This document shows, in pieces, positions 46,142-55,132 of a stretch of DNA of 55,132 nucleotides. Positions within the stretch are counted from its first letter, which is position 1. Each line of letters begins with the position of its first letter. Below the pieces are notes generated by a model. It saw nothing but the letters and a program-made list of their open reading frames with translations, did no database searches and was not told the origin of the DNA. Source of the stretch: Martelella mediterranea (GTDB lineage: Bacteria > Pseudomonadota > Alphaproteobacteria > Rhizobiales > Rhizobiaceae); contig NZ_SMAR01000025.1 of assembly GCF_004342225.1 (NCBI RefSeq), positions 1 through 55,132 on the forward strand, written 5' to 3'. The position numbers and the translations under genes are program-made.

Positions 46142-46329
46142 TGTCCTATCCTTGTTCTTTTCCGGGTCCAATCGGCAGATTGAAGGGCCATCATCAACAC
46201 ATGTGATGAGGCCAGTGAAAACCAAGGCGACTTGCTACTTCCAAAGGAAACGCAGTCCCGCCTCAGTCTGTATCGCAGCATCGCGCAAATGCGATGCAAG
46301 CGGCACTGGAAAACCAGCGCCGCCAGTCC

Positions 46330-46692
46330 TCAGAAGTTCAGACCGCCTTCACGTGCACCATCTGCCAGAGCCTTAACACGGCCATGGAACAGGAATGCAC
46401 CACGATCAAAAACAACGTCCTTGACACCAGCCTTGACGGCACGCTCAGCAACGAGCTTGCCAACAGCCTCTGCTGCGCCCTTGTCTGCACCCGTCTTCAA
46501 AGACGAACGCAGGCCCTGATCGAGGGTGGAAGCAGCAGCGAGCGTGCGACCGGCCCTGTCATCGATGATCTGGGCATAGATATTCTTGGAAGAACGGTGA
46601 ACGGAAAGACGCGGACGCCCGTTCGCCACCTTCTTGACCTGACGACGAACACGCATAGCGCGGCGTGCAATCGTCTCTTTTCTGCTAGCCAT
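46330..46692 (-). CDS. rplR: 50S ribosomal protein L18
   Basis: 120 residues, binds 5S r[37 protein letters not shown] and [27 protein letters not shown] are L18 signatures. Confidence 0.98.
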   Translation of the reverse strand: MASRKETIARRAMRVRRQVKKVANGRPRLSVHRSSKNIYAQIIDDRAGRTLAAASTLDQGLRSSLKTGADKGAAEAVGKLVAERAVKAGVKDVVFDRGAFLFHGRVKALADGAREGGLNF

Positions 46693-46704
46693 AACGCGTG
46701 CTCC

Positions 46705-47238
46705 TTACTTCTTCTTGCCTTCCTTACGGACGATGCGCTCTTCAGCGTATTTCACGCCCTTGCCCTTGTAGGGCTCGGGACCGCGATATTCGCGAATATG
46801 CGCAGCGACCTGACCGACCTGCTGCTTGTCGATGCCGGTTACCGTAATTTCGGTCGGCTTCGGGCAGGCGATCTGGATGCCTTCCGGCGGCTGGTAAACC
46901 ACGTCGTGGCTGAAACCAAGCGAGAGCTGAAGGTTCTTGCCCTGCATGGCAGCGCGGTAACCAACGCCGTTGATTTCAAGCTTACGCTCGAAACCATCCG
47001 TAACGCCCTTGATCAGGTTCTGAACCATCGTGCGGGACATGCCCCATTTTGCACGTGCGTCCTGAGACTGATTGATAGGCTCAACGACAATCGCATTATC
47101 TTCCATTTTGACGCTGACTTCGTCATTCGCGACGAAAACCAGCTCGCCCTTCGGGCCCTTGGCTGTGATTTTCTGGCCGTCAACGGTCGCAGTTACACCA
47201 GCCGGAACCTGAACGGGTCTTTTACCGATACGAGACAT
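46705..47238 (-). CDS. rplF: 50S ribosomal protein L6
   Basis: 177 residues. [22 protein letters not shown] and the C-terminal [23 protein letters not shown] are typical L6 ends. Twelve bases before rplR. Confidence 0.98.
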   Translation of the reverse strand: MSRIGKRPVQVPAGVTATVDGQKITAKGPKGELVFVANDEVSVKMEDNAIVVEPINQSQDARAKWGMSRTMVQNLIKGVTDGFERKLEINGVGYRAAMQGKNLQLSLGFSHDVVYQPPEGIQIACPKPTEITVTGIDKQQVGQVAAHIREYRGPEPYKGKGVKYAEERIVRKEGKKK

Positions 47239-47280
47239 TTTTCTACCTGTCTGTTTCGTTAGGAGTTTCCGTGAACGATC

Positions 47281-47679
47281 TTAGAAGACCGAGCAAAGAA
47301 CCTCACCACCAACATTCTGTTCGCGAGCCTGGTGATCAGCCATCACACCCTTCGGCGTGGAAAGAATGGTGATACCCAGACCGTTAGCGACCTGCGGAAT
47401 GGACTTGACCGAGACATAAACCCGGCGGCCCGGCTTCGAAACGCGGCCAATCTCACGAATAACCGAATGACCTTCGAAATACTTCAGTTCAATTTCAATC
47501 TCGGACTTACCGTTTTCGAATTCGGTCTGCGTGTAACCGCGGATATAACCTTCCGACTGAAGAACATCCAGAACACGTGCACGCAGCTTGGAAGCCGGCG
47601 TGGTTACGGATGACTTCCGACGCGAAGCGCCGTTACGGATACGAGTGAGCATATCGCCCAGTGGATCAGACATTGCCAT
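47281..47679 (-). CDS. rpsH: 30S ribosomal protein S8
   Basis: 132 residues. [45 protein letters not shown] and [33 protein letters not shown] are conserved. GGAGGTATCC precedes the ATG. In other bacteria S8 autoregulates the spc operon; the site was not identified here. Confidence 0.98.
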   Translation of the reverse strand: MAMSDPLGDMLTRIRNGASRRKSSVTTPASKLRARVLDVLQSEGYIRGYTQTEFENGKSEIEIELKYFEGHSVIREIGRVSKPGRRVYVSVKSIPQVANGLGITILSTPKGVMADHQAREQNVGGEVLCSVF

Positions 47680-47691
47680 GGGGATACCTCC

Positions 47692-47997
47692 TTACCAGCT
47701 TGACTTGACGACGCCCGGCACCTTGCCGGTGTTGCCCAGATCACGCAGCGCGATACGGGACATACCCAGTTTCCGATAGTAACCGCGCGGGCGGCCGGAA
47801 ACTTCGCAGCGGTTGCGGATCCGCGTCTTGGAGCCGTCACGCGGCATGTCAGCAAGCTTAAGCGAAGCGCGGAAACGCTCTTCGATCGGAAGCTCCTGAT
47901 TCTTGATGATCGCCTTCAGCGCGGCACGCTTTTCAGCATCCCGGGCGACCGTCTTGCGGCGGCGCTTGTTCTTTTCGACTGCGCTTACTTTCGCCAT
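47692..47997 (-). CDS. rpsN: 30S ribosomal protein S14 (non-zinc form)
   Basis: 101 residues. The long S14 type without the CxxC-x10-CxxC zinc motif: only [41 protein letters not shown] is present in the C-terminal half. Follows rplE with a 33-base gap. Confidence 0.98.
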   Translation of the reverse strand: MAKVSAVEKNKRRRKTVARDAEKRAALKAIIKNQELPIEERFRASLKLADMPRDGSKTRIRNRCEVSGRPRGYYRKLGMSRIALRDLGNTGKVPGVVKSSW

Positions 47998-48030
47998 GTC
48001 GTTGTTCCTTTTCTACGCTCGTCGTTACGG

Positions 48031-48588
48031 TTACTTACGGAACGGGAAGTTGAACGCTGTCAAAAGCGTCCGGGCTTCGTCGTCCGAGGTAGCCGTCGTG
48101 CAAACGATGATGTCCATGCCCCACATCTGATCGACCTTGTCGTATTCGATCTCTGGGAACACGATGTGCTCCTTGATGCCCATGGCGAAGTTGCCACGAC
48201 CGTCAAAGCTCTTCGGATTCAGACCGCGAAAGTCACGAACGCGCGGAAGCGCGATGTAAACCAAACGGTCCAGGAATTCATACATGCGGTTGCCGCGCAG
48301 CGTCACCTTGGCGCCGATCGGCATGCCTTCACGAACCTTGAAGCCAGCAATCGAGTTACGGGCATGCGTGATGACAGCCTTCTGACCGGCAATTGCCGTC
48401 AGATCTGCAGCAGCATTGGTTGGCTTCTTCGAGTCGGCAACAGCTTCACCAACACCCATGTTGATCACGATCTTATCCAGACGCGGGATCATCATCGGGT
48501 TGGTGTAGGAATGTGCTTCCTGCATTTCGGCACGGATCTTGTCGGCGTAAATCTTCTTCAGCCGCGGCGTGTAAACTGCATCAGCCAT
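48031..48588 (-). CDS. rplE: 50S ribosomal protein L5
   Basis: 185 residues. [55 protein letters not shown] and [30 protein letters not shown] are L5 motifs. The start overlaps the rplX stop by 8 bases. Confidence 0.98.
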   Translation of the reverse strand: MADAVYTPRLKKIYADKIRAEMQEAHSYTNPMMIPRLDKIVINMGVGEAVADSKKPTNAAADLTAIAGQKAVITHARNSIAGFKVREGMPIGAKVTLRGNRMYEFLDRLVYIALPRVRDFRGLNPKSFDGRGNFAMGIKEHIVFPEIEYDKVDQMWGMDIIVCTTATSDDEARTLLTAFNFPFRK

Positions 48589-48892
48589 CGATCACTTCTC
48601 CCGAACGCTTGGCATAGCGGACCTTCTTGTCACCCTCGACCTTGAAACCGACACGGGTCGGCTTGCCATCCTTGGGATCGGCAATCTGAAGGCTGGACAG
48701 ATGGATCGGCGCTTCCTTGGTTACGATACCGGCTTCGGTGGTCTGCGTCTGACGCTGATGGCGACGCACAACATTGATACCCGAAACCACAGCGCGGTCT
48801 TCTTTCGGCATTACCGAAACGACTTCGCCCGTACGGCCTTTGTCTTTTCCGGCAACCACGACGACTTTGTCGCCCTTTTTGATTCTCTGCAT
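48581..48892 (-). CDS. rplX: 50S ribosomal protein L24
   Basis: 103 residues. [10 protein letters not shown]-type KOW motif ([55 protein letters not shown]) initiates assembly of the large subunit. Confidence 0.98.
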   Translation of the reverse strand: MQRIKKGDKVVVVAGKDKGRTGEVVSVMPKEDRAVVSGINVVRRHQRQTQTTEAGIVTKEAPIHLSSLQIADPKDGKPTRVGFKVEGDKKVRYAKRSGEVIDG

Positions 48893-48906
48893 TTCTCGCG
48901 CTCCCC

Positions 48907-49275
48907 TTACAGAACTTCCGGAGCCAGGGAGATGATCTTCATGTGGCGCTTACCGCGAAGCTCACGCGGAACAGGCCCGAAGATACGCGTACCAATCGGC
49001 TCTTTGTTGTTGTTAATCAGGACAGCTGCATTGCTGTCAAAACGGATGACGGAGCCATCGGCCCGGCGAATGTCCTTGGCCGTGCGTACGACGACAGCCT
49101 TCATCACATCGCCCTTCTTGACGCGCCCGCGCGGAATAGCCTCCTTAACCGATACGACGATAACATCGCCAATCGAGGCATATTTACGCTTGGAGCCGCC
49201 CAGAACCTTGATGCACATGACACGACGTGCGCCGGAATTATCCGCCACATCGAGGTTTGTTTGCATCTGAATCAT
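48907..49275 (-). CDS. rplN: 50S ribosomal protein L14
   Basis: 122 residues. [50 protein letters not shown] is the L14 start and [19 protein letters not shown] its end. The frame continues 15 codons upstream, not used. First gene of the spc block, after a long gap. Confidence 0.98.
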   Translation of the reverse strand: MIQMQTNLDVADNSGARRVMCIKVLGGSKRKYASIGDVIVVSVKEAIPRGRVKKGDVMKAVVVRTAKDIRRADGSVIRFDSNAAVLINNNKEPIGTRIFGPVPRELRGKRHMKIISLAPEVL

Positions 49276-49653
49276 ATCAGGTCGCCTTCTTGTTGTTACC
49301 GGACCGGTTGGGCACCTCATCGCCCCCTAGACCAGCTTAATCCGACACGTATCAAAGCGTCCGCCCTGCTCTCTCGAACCCTGCGGCCGCTTAAAAACTT
49401 CTTGCCAGCGCTACTAGACGAAGATTTCTCCCTCAAAAAAGAGGGAAGCGCTAATAAGCAAAAGGGCCATCCGTTTCCGAACGCCCGTTGCACTTCTTCG
49501 CCGTGCTTCATACAGATTTCTGGCCAAAGCGCAAGAGCCTCAGGCCAATCAGTCAAAACGAACACACTATAACAGTGTTTTATACGTCCAGACTGTGTGA
49601 AAGCCGGCCCCAAAGAACTGTTCTTTATGAGCCGGCTTTCTGATCTTTCAGTC
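49276..49653 (-). promoter_or_regulatory. 378-base S10/spc operon boundary with hairpins and promoter-like -10
   Basis: No gene. On the minus strand, right after rpsQ, AAAGCCGGC ... GCCGGCTTT (49600-49639) forms a hairpin with an internal AAAGAAC/GTTCTTT stem. Next is an extended -10, TGTTATAGT (49566-49574), without a clear -35. A hairpin with a run of six U in its loop (CTTCCCTC/GAGGGAG, about 49428-49447), flanked by two AGCGCT copies, follows in the leader of rplN. This suggests partial termination after rpsQ and new initiation for the spc genes. Confidence 0.5.
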
Positions 49654-49890
49654 TCAAGACTGGTTGGAAACCACCGTCCAGCGCTTGTCCTTGGAAACAG
49701 GCGCGCATTCTTCAATGGACACCATATCACCGACCTTGAACTGGTTCTCGGCGTCATGCGCCTTGTACTTCTTCGAGCGGCGAACAGTCTTCTGCATCAG
49801 CGGGTGGGCGAAACGACGCTCAACCCGGACGACGACCGTTTTATCGTTCTTGTCGCTTACGACAACGCCTTGCAGGATGCGTTTAGGCAT
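49654..49890 (-). CDS. rpsQ: 30S ribosomal protein S17
   Basis: 78 residues. [49 protein letters not shown] is the S17 fold; [21 protein letters not shown] the conserved end. Last gene of the S10 block. Confidence 0.98.
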   Translation of the reverse strand: MPKRILQGVVVSDKNDKTVVVRVERRFAHPLMQKTVRRSKKYKAHDAENQFKVGDMVSIEECAPVSKDKRWTVVSNQS

Positions 49891-49914
49891 TTTCTTGTCG
49901 GTCCTCTATCTGGT

Positions 49915-50115
49915 TCAGGCCTTGGCGGCCGCTGCCTTCTGGGCAGCAATGGTTTTAACACGCGCAATGTCGCGGCGCACTTCCTTGATGCGCGCCGTCT
50001 GCTCCAGCTGTCCTGTCGCCTTCTGGAAGCGCAGGTTGAACTGCTCTTTCTTCAGCTTGGCGAGCTCGTCCTTGAGCTGGTCTTCGGTCATGGCGTGTAC
50101 GTCTGAAGTTTTCAT
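49915..50115 (-). CDS. rpmC: 50S ribosomal protein L29
   Basis: 66 residues, helical hairpin at the tunnel exit. [55 protein letters not shown]. 24 bases before rpsQ. Confidence 0.98.
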   Translation of the reverse strand: MKTSDVHAMTEDQLKDELAKLKKEQFNLRFQKATGQLEQTARIKEVRRDIARVKTIAAQKAAAAKA

Positions 50116-50127
50116 CGGTACAACTCC

Positions 50128-50541
50128 TTAGTCAGCGATACGCTGGATGAAGCGCGTCTTGACCGAAAGCTTGGCTGCGCCGAGACGCAGGGCTTCACGT
50201 GCAATTTCTTCGCTCACACCATCGATTTCGAACATGATCCGGCCAGGTTTAACGCGGGCCGCCCAATAGTCGACGCCGCCCTTACCTTTACCCATACGCA
50301 CTTCGGTCGGCTTGGAGGTGACCGGCGTGTCAGGGAAAATACGGATCCACACACGACCGGCACGCTTCATGTGACGGGTGATCGCACGGCGGGCCGCTTC
50401 GATCTCACGTGCGTTAACGCGGTTGGGTTCCTGCGCCTTCAGCCCATATTCACCGAAAGCCAGGTCGCTGCCGCCCTTGGCAACGCCATGGATGCGGCCT
50501 TTGAACTGCTTGCGGTACTTTGTACGCTTTGGCTGCAACAT
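50128..50541 (-). CDS. rplP: 50S ribosomal protein L16
   Basis: 137 residues. [71 protein letters not shown] is the L16 signature. 12 bases before rpmC. Confidence 0.98.
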   Translation of the reverse strand: MLQPKRTKYRKQFKGRIHGVAKGGSDLAFGEYGLKAQEPNRVNAREIEAARRAITRHMKRAGRVWIRIFPDTPVTSKPTEVRMGKGKGGVDYWAARVKPGRIMFEIDGVSEEIAREALRLGAAKLSVKTRFIQRIAD

Positions 50542-50578
50542 TTTCTTTTATCTCCGAACTTCGCGGAAAACGCCCCTA

Positions 50579-51292
50579 TCAGGCGTTTTCGCGGCGGCGA
50601 TTGTTGCCGCTGTTACCCTTGTTGTCGCCTTCGGTTGCGCGACGCTCGGAAGCCATCGGATCATGCTCAAGGATTTCACCCTTGAAGATCCAGACCTTGA
50701 TGCCGCAGATGCCGTACGCGGTTTCTGCTTCGGCCGTGCCGTAGTCGATGTCGGCGCGCAGCGTGTGAAGCGGAACGCGACCTTCACGATACCATTCGGT
50801 ACGAGCGATTTCAGCACCACCAAGACGGCCACCGCAGACGATACGAATACCTTCAGCGCCGAGACGCATTGCCGACTGAACCGAACGCTTCATGGCGCGG
50901 CGGAACGCAACACGGCGTTCCAGCTGCTGAGCGATCGACTGAGCAACGAGCGTTGCGTCGGTTTCCGGCTTACGCACTTCAACGATGTTGAGGTGCATTT
51001 CCGAATCCGTCATCGTCGAGAGCTTGCGACGCAGCTTTTCGATGTCTGCGCCCTTCTTGCCGATGATCAGGCCCGGACGCGCCGAATGGATCGTCACACG
51101 GCACTTCTTGTGCGGACGCTCGATGACGACCTTGGCAACACCCGCCTGCTTCAGTTCCTTCTGGATGAAGCTACGGATCTTCAGGTCCTCATGAAGCAGA
51201 CGACCATATTCATGATTGTCTGCAAACCAGCGGCTGTCCCACGTGCGGTTGATGCCGAGACGGAAACCGATTGGATTAATTTTCTGACCCAT
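50579..51292 (-). CDS. rpsC: 30S ribosomal protein S3
   Basis: 237 residues. N-terminal KH domain ([21 protein letters not shown]) and C-terminal S3 domain ([46 protein letters not shown]). A tail rich in Asn/Gly/Arg ([16 protein letters not shown]). Start overlaps the rplV stop by one base. Confidence 0.98.
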   Translation of the reverse strand: MGQKINPIGFRLGINRTWDSRWFADNHEYGRLLHEDLKIRSFIQKELKQAGVAKVVIERPHKKCRVTIHSARPGLIIGKKGADIEKLRRKLSTMTDSEMHLNIVEVRKPETDATLVAQSIAQQLERRVAFRRAMKRSVQSAMRLGAEGIRIVCGGRLGGAEIARTEWYREGRVPLHTLRADIDYGTAEAETAYGICGIKVWIFKGEILEHDPMASERRATEGDNKGNSGNNRRRENA

Positions 51293-51675
51293 TATGCGGC
51301 CTCCTCTTCGACTTCACGGACGACGATCGTCAGGTGCGAGAACGGCTTCAGAATGCGCGAAGCGCGACCGCGACCGCGAACCATGAAGCGCTTGGCGACA
51401 ATCGACTTGCCGACATAGGCTTCTGCGACGATCAGGGAATCGACATCCAGATCGTGATTGTTTTCGGCGTTCGCGATAGCCGATTCCAAAGTCTTCTTGA
51501 CTGTCTCGGAAATCCGCTTCTGCGAAAATTCAAGATCGGCCAAAGCCCGGTCAACCTTCTTGCCGCGAATCATAGCGGCGACGAGGTTGAGCTTCTGGGG
51601 GCTGATGCGGATCGTGCGCGTAACAGCCTGCGCCTCGTTGTCCTTAAGCCGACGAGCGGCTTTTGCCTTGCCCAT
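51292..51675 (-). CDS. rplV: 50S ribosomal protein L22
   Basis: 127 residues. [54 protein letters not shown] and [34 protein letters not shown] (tunnel loop) are conserved. Confidence 0.98.
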   Translation of the reverse strand: MGKAKAARRLKDNEAQAVTRTIRISPQKLNLVAAMIRGKKVDRALADLEFSQKRISETVKKTLESAIANAENNHDLDVDSLIVAEAYVGKSIVAKRFMVRGRGRASRILKPFSHLTIVVREVEEEAA

Positions 51676-51677
51676 TG

Positions 51678-51956
51678 TTACTTCCTCTTCGCCTTCTTGT
51701 CGGCGCCGTGACCGTAGTAGGTACGTGTCGGTGCAAACTCACCAAACTTGTGCCCTACCATCTCTTCCGACACGGAAACCGGAATGTGCTTCGAACCGTT
51801 GTATACGCCGAACGTCAGGCCGACGAACTGTGGCATGATCGTGGAGCGACGGCTCCAGATCTTGATCACTTCATGACGACCGCTTTCGCGCACCTTCTCA
51901 GCCTTCTTGAGAAGATAGCCGTCAACAAACGGTCCCTTCCATACTGAACGAGCCAT
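51678..51956 (-). CDS. rpsS: 30S ribosomal protein S19
   Basis: 92 residues. [80 protein letters not shown] is a complete S19. Two bases separate it from rplV. Confidence 0.98.
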   Translation of the reverse strand: MARSVWKGPFVDGYLLKKAEKVRESGRHEVIKIWSRRSTIMPQFVGLTFGVYNGSKHIPVSVSEEMVGHKFGEFAPTRTYYGHGADKKAKRK

Positions 51957-51971
51957 TTAAGACTACCTCTC

Positions 51972-52808
51972 TTATTTCTTCTTCTGGTGGCGCGAGCGCA
52001 TGATGAACTTGTCGGTCGACTTGTTCGAACGGGTGCGCTTGCCCTTGGTGGGCTTGCCCCAGGGCGATACTGGATGACGGCCACCGGAGGTGCGGCCTTC
52101 ACCACCGCCGTGCGGGTGGTCAATCGGGTTCATGACGACGCCGCGAACATGCGGACGCTTGCCACGCCAGCGCGAGCGACCGGCCTTGCCGTCATTCGTG
52201 TTGGAGTGATCCGGGTTGGACACAGCACCGACGGTGGCCAGGCAAGAGCCCGGTACCAGACGCTGCTCACCGGAGTTGAGGCGAATAATCGCCATACCCT
52301 GGTCACGGCCAACGAGCTGAACATAAGCACCAGCTGAACGGGCCAGCTGACCGCCCTTGCCCGGCTTCATCTCGACGTTATGAACGATCGAGCCAACCGG
52401 AACAAAGCGCAGCGGCATGGTGTTGCCGGGCTTGACGTCGATGGCGGTTTCAGAAGACCGGATCTTGTCGCCGGCAGCCAGACGCTGCGGCGCCAGAACG
52501 TAAGCCTGCTCACCATCTTCGTACTTGATCAACGCGATGAAGGCCGAACGGTTGGGGTCGTATTCCAGACGCTCGACCGTACCTTCAACACCGAACTTGC
52601 GACGCTTGAAATCGATCAGACGGTAGGTCCGCTTGTGACCACCACCCTGAAAGCGCGCCGTGACGCGACCGGCGTTGTTGCGGCCGCCCTTGGACGACAG
52701 GCCCTGTGTCAAAGACTTGACAGGCTTGCCCTTGTAAAGCTCCGAACGCTCGACGATTACCAGTTGGCGCTGGCTCGGCGTTGTCGGATTGAATGTTTTC
52801 AATGCCAT
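51972..52808 (-). CDS. rplB: 50S ribosomal protein L2
   Basis: 278 residues. [46 protein letters not shown] and [35 protein letters not shown], the peptidyl-transferase-associated region, are invariant. Confidence 0.98.
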   Translation of the reverse strand: MALKTFNPTTPSQRQLVIVERSELYKGKPVKSLTQGLSSKGGRNNAGRVTARFQGGGHKRTYRLIDFKRRKFGVEGTVERLEYDPNRSAFIALIKYEDGEQAYVLAPQRLAAGDKIRSSETAIDVKPGNTMPLRFVPVGSIVHNVEMKPGKGGQLARSAGAYVQLVGRDQGMAIIRLNSGEQRLVPGSCLATVGAVSNPDHSNTNDGKAGRSRWRGKRPHVRGVVMNPIDHPHGGGEGRTSGGRHPVSPWGKPTKGKRTRSNKSTDKFIMRSRHQKKK

Positions 52809-52848
52809 TTTCTCATTCCCTACTGGGTTTTTACCCTACCGGGCCTGC

Positions 52849-53142
52849 TTAAACGCCGGTCGTCACGTCAACAGACTGACCTTCAGCCAGCGTGACGATC
52901 GCCTTTTTGACGTCCTTCTGCTTGCCGGAAAAGCCCCGGAAGCGCTTGATCTTGCCCTTGCGGACGAGCGTGTTGACGGCCTTGACCTTGACGCCGAAAA
53001 GTTCTTCGACAGCGGCCTTGATTTCCGGCTTGCTCGCCTGCTTGGCAACATTGAACACGACCTGATTATTATCAGAAACCAGGGTCGACTTTTCAGTGAT
53101 GACCGGCGAAACGATCACGTCGTAATGGCGGATATCGCTCAT
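52849..53142 (-). CDS. rplW: 50S ribosomal protein L23
   Basis: 97 residues. [64 protein letters not shown]; at the tunnel exit, docks SRP and trigger factor. Overlaps the rplD stop by 4 bases. Confidence 0.98.
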   Translation of the reverse strand: MSDIRHYDVIVSPVITEKSTLVSDNNQVVFNVAKQASKPEIKAAVEELFGVKVKAVNTLVRKGKIKRFRGFSGKQKDVKKAIVTLAEGQSVDVTTGV

Positions 53143-53759
53143 TTGAACCGCTCCTCCAGAGCTTCAACAGCAGACTTGGAAAGAACGAGCTTCCCGCGCC
53201 GCAGAATATCGTAAACATTAATGCCCTGAACCGGCAGAACATCGATATTCGGAATATTGCGGGCAGCAAGCTTGAAGTTGCTGTCGACTTCCGAACCGCC
53301 GACGATCAGCGCATTCTCGAGACCGAGACCGGAAAACTGAGCCGTCAGTGCCTTGGTCTTTGCTTCTGCTGTGACCAGATCATCAACAATGATCAGGTTC
53401 TCAGCCTTAGCCTTCGTCGAAAGCGCATGCTTAAGAGCCAGTGCACGAAGCTTCTTCGGCAGGTCGTGCGAATGATCGCGAACAACCGGGCCATGCGCAC
53501 GACCACCACCGCGGAACTGCGGAGCGCGCTTTGCATGGTGACGGGCATTACCCGTACCCTTCTGCTTGTACATCTTCGCACCGGTCAGAGCGACTTCCGA
53601 GCGGCCTTTAGTCTTGTGGCTACCCTGACGCTTCTTGGCCAGCTGGTAGCGGACCATACGGGCAAGAATATCTTCGCGCGGTTCCAGACCGAAGATCTCT
53701 TCCTTCAGGCTGACCTTGCCGGCGTCCTTGCCCTCAAGTGTTTTAACAGTGAGATCCAT
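53139..53759 (-). CDS. rplD: 50S ribosomal protein L4
   Basis: 206 residues. [71 protein letters not shown] is the L4 core and tunnel loop. Shares one base with the rplC stop. Confidence 0.98.
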   Translation of the reverse strand: MDLTVKTLEGKDAGKVSLKEEIFGLEPREDILARMVRYQLAKKRQGSHKTKGRSEVALTGAKMYKQKGTGNARHHAKRAPQFRGGGRAHGPVVRDHSHDLPKKLRALALKHALSTKAKAENLIIVDDLVTAEAKTKALTAQFSGLGLENALIVGGSEVDSNFKLAARNIPNIDVLPVQGINVYDILRRGKLVLSKSAVEALEERFK

Positions 53760-54454
53760 TATTCGGCTCCATTGGTTTCAGCCGCGCGCAGGCCGGCAGG
53801 CCGCGGCGCGTTTTCAGGAACACCGGACTTAACGGCATCGCGGACCGTGATCCACGCGCCCTTCGAACCGGGGACGGCCCCCTTAACGAGGATCAGGCCA
53901 CGCTCGGCATCAACGCGAACGATTTCAAGGTTCTGGGTCGTGACACGCGTCTGGCCCATATGACCAGCCATCTTCTTGCCCTTCCAGACCTTGCCCGGGT
54001 CCTGGTTGGAACCCGTCGAACCATGCGAACGGTGCGAGACCGAAACACCATGTGTTGCACGAAGGCCGCCAAAGTTATGGCGCTTCATGGCACCGGCAAA
54101 ACCCTTACCGATCGTCGTACCGGTCACGTCAACAAGCTGCCCGGATACGAAGTGTTCAGCGGTCAGTTCCGCGCCAACTTCAAGCAGATTGTCTTCCGAA
54201 ACGCGAAATTCGACCAGCTTCGCCTTCGGCTCAACCGAGCCCTTGGCAAAATGTCCGCGCAGAGCCTTCGAAGTGTTCTTGACCTTCGAACGGCCAGCGC
54301 CGAGCTGAACTGCCGTATAGCCGTTTTTATCTTTGGTGCGTGTTGCGACAACCTGGCAGTCGTCCATTCGCAAAACTGTTACAGGGATATGCTCTCCTTC
54401 GTCTGTAAAGACGCGGGTCATTCCCACTTTCTGTGCTATCACACCTGAACGCAT
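53759..54454 (-). CDS. rplC: 50S ribosomal protein L3
   Basis: 231 residues. [36 protein letters not shown] and [52 protein letters not shown] are the L3 hallmarks. A 122-base gap with a GGGGC/GCCCC hairpin precedes it. Confidence 0.98.
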   Translation of the reverse strand: MRSGVIAQKVGMTRVFTDEGEHIPVTVLRMDDCQVVATRTKDKNGYTAVQLGAGRSKVKNTSKALRGHFAKGSVEPKAKLVEFRVSEDNLLEVGAELTAEHFVSGQLVDVTGTTIGKGFAGAMKRHNFGGLRATHGVSVSHRSHGSTGSNQDPGKVWKGKKMAGHMGQTRVTTQNLEIVRVDAERGLILVKGAVPGSKGAWITVRDAVKSGVPENAPRPAGLRAAETNGAE

Positions 54455-54576
54455 CGGTTCATTCCTTTTAGAGTTCCGGCCGGGGCTTCTGGCCCCCGCG
54501 TGTCTCTGTTTGGGACATCAGTACGCAGTTTACATCCGCACGATTGGTCCCGTTTATTGTATCTTTACCCTGAAAA

Positions 54577-54885
54577 TCAGAGCTTGATTTCGACATCAAC
54601 ACCGGCCGCCAGATCGAGCTTCATAAGCGCGTCGACGGTCTGCGGGGTCGGATCTACAATGTCGAGCAGGCGCTTGTGTGTGCGCATTTCAAACTGCTCG
54701 CGGCTTTTCTTGTCGATGTGCGGACCACGGTTGACTGTGAACTTTTCGATCCGGGTCGGAAGCGGAACAGGTCCGCGCACATTGGCGCCGGTCCGCTTGG
54801 CGGTCGAAACGATCTCACGCGTGGAGGCATCAAGGATCCGGTGATCAAACGCCTTCAGGCGGATGCGGATATTCTGGCCGTTCAT
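54577..54885 (-). CDS. rpsJ: 30S ribosomal protein S10 (NusE)
   Basis: 102 residues. [88 protein letters not shown] is complete S10, also a transcription antitermination factor. First gene of the S10 operon. Confidence 0.98.
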   Translation of the reverse strand: MNGQNIRIRLKAFDHRILDASTREIVSTAKRTGANVRGPVPLPTRIEKFTVNRGPHIDKKSREQFEMRTHKRLLDIVDPTPQTVDALMKLDLAAGVDVEIKL

Positions 54886-54947
54886 GCGACTCGTCCTTGT
54901 CTTGTTCTTATTTCCGCCTTCGCCAACAGCAAAAAGGCGCTAAATTA

Positions 54948-54978
54948 ATTGTCTGGCCAGCGGCCCGCGCATTGTCAA
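54948..54978 (-). promoter_or_regulatory. Likely promoter of the S10 operon
   Basis: TTGACA (consensus -35), 19 bases, GACAAT, upstream of rpsJ. The -35 begins inside the T tract of the preceding tuf terminator. Spacing is 2 bases longer than ideal. Confidence 0.5.
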
Positions 54979-55010
54979 AAATCTGTAGGGACAGGTCACC
55001 CTGCCCCTAC
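54977..55010 (-). terminator. Terminator after tuf
   Basis: On the minus strand GTAGGGGCAGG pairs with CCTGTCCCTAC around a GTGA tetraloop (GNRA type), then AGATTTTT. One G-U pair exists only in the minus-strand RNA, confirming orientation. A further GGGCC/GGCCC hairpin directly follows the tuf stop (55023-55038). Confidence 0.8.
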
Positions 55011-55043
55011 CATTTCGCCTGCCGGGCCTAAAGGCCCCGTCGA

Positions 55044-55132
55044 TTACTCGACGATAGAAGCCACGATACCGGCGCCGACGGTGCGGCCACCTTCGCGGAT
55101 CGCGAAGCGAAGCTTTTCTTCCATCGCGATCG
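55044..55132 (-). CDS. tuf: Elongation factor Tu, C-terminus only (partial)
   Basis: The last 29 codons are visible, ending AMEEKLRFAIREGGRTVGAGIVASIVE before the stop. LRFAIREGGRTVGAGxV is the invariant end of EF-Tu domain III. The gene order tuf-rpsJ is the normal str-to-S10 junction in alphaproteobacteria. The rest lies beyond 55132. Confidence 0.97.
   Translation of the reverse strand, partial: IAMEEKLRFAIREGGRTVGAGIVASIVE

Noticed and set aside
46294-47262. Open frame of 322 codons on the plus strand across rplR and rplF
   Set aside because: It is antisense to two certain ribosomal protein genes; long antisense frames are common in GC-rich, codon-biased genes. No homology or ribosome binding site was seen.
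1-55132. CRISPR arrays, tRNA or rRNA genes, riboswitches
   Set aside because: No regularly spaced direct repeats, no recognisable cloverleaf with a T-arm GTTCRA-type sequence, and no cobalamin, TPP, FMN or SAM riboswitch core was seen in the intergenic regions read by eye; short or divergent cases could be missed.

Overview
The window looks like a chromosomal segment from an alphaproteobacterium of the order Rhizobiales (Hyphomicrobiales), probably near the Brucellaceae/Phyllobacteriaceae. The grounds are a MucR/Ros zinc-finger regulator, a divK-pleD pair, several alphaproteobacterial DUF families (DUF2336, DUF1491, DUF3572, DUF5330, DUF6456), a terminase of gene-transfer-agent type, an SOS box of the alphaproteobacterial form GTTC-N7-GTTC, and the tuf-S10-spc-alpha ribosomal gene order. 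No tRNA, rRNA or CRISPR array was seen. The assignment comes from protein families only; no database search was run.

Layout. Positions 1-95 are the end of an IS3-family (IS407-type) element whose transposase starts at the window edge. Positions 223-2358 (minus) hold a Dabb-domain gene and an orphan terminase pair, preceded by a likely small RNA or attenuated leader (2393-2500). After an AhpD-like protein and a UPF0260 protein comes a complete branched-chain-amino-acid-type ABC transporter (3774-8897, plus): binding protein, an intergenic terminator, two permeases, two ATPases. Positions 9090-14749 carry conserved alphaproteobacterial genes (DUF2336, DUF1491, a peptidoglycan-binding protein, DUF5330, sufE, a DnaA-domain-IV-only protein overlapping a DUF6456 protein, mucR). 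Positions 15128-21098 (minus) are a seven-gene Mnh/Mrp cation/proton antiporter operon. msrB and a structured intergenic element follow, then divK and a PleD-like protein that has lost its recognisable GGDEF signature.

Positions 24043-39869 are mixed housekeeping and stress genes: a DUF3572 protein, a HAD-like protein, SOS-regulated dinB with an N-terminal zinc ribbon, a peptidoglycan amidase, wrbA, a CinA-type protein, a double-Usp protein, gpt, rarA and a DegP/Q-like protease, an LprI-like secreted protein, a GC-rich class D beta-lactamase, ilvD, the msrPQ methionine sulfoxide repair system and a DUF1801 protein. Positions 39956-55132 (minus) are the ribosomal protein superoperon, from tuf (partial) through rpsJ to rplQ, including secY, adk and rpoA. 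Its long gaps hold terminator-like hairpins and promoter-like sequences at the str/S10, S10/spc and spc/alpha boundaries.

Most of the window is ordinary. The parts most worth a second look are the PleD-like pseudoenzyme, two structured non-coding elements (2393-2500 and 21905-22018, both apparently minus-strand RNAs), the orphan terminase pair, the DnaA-domain-IV protein, the double-hairpin repeat at 34102-34197 and the beta-lactamase island.
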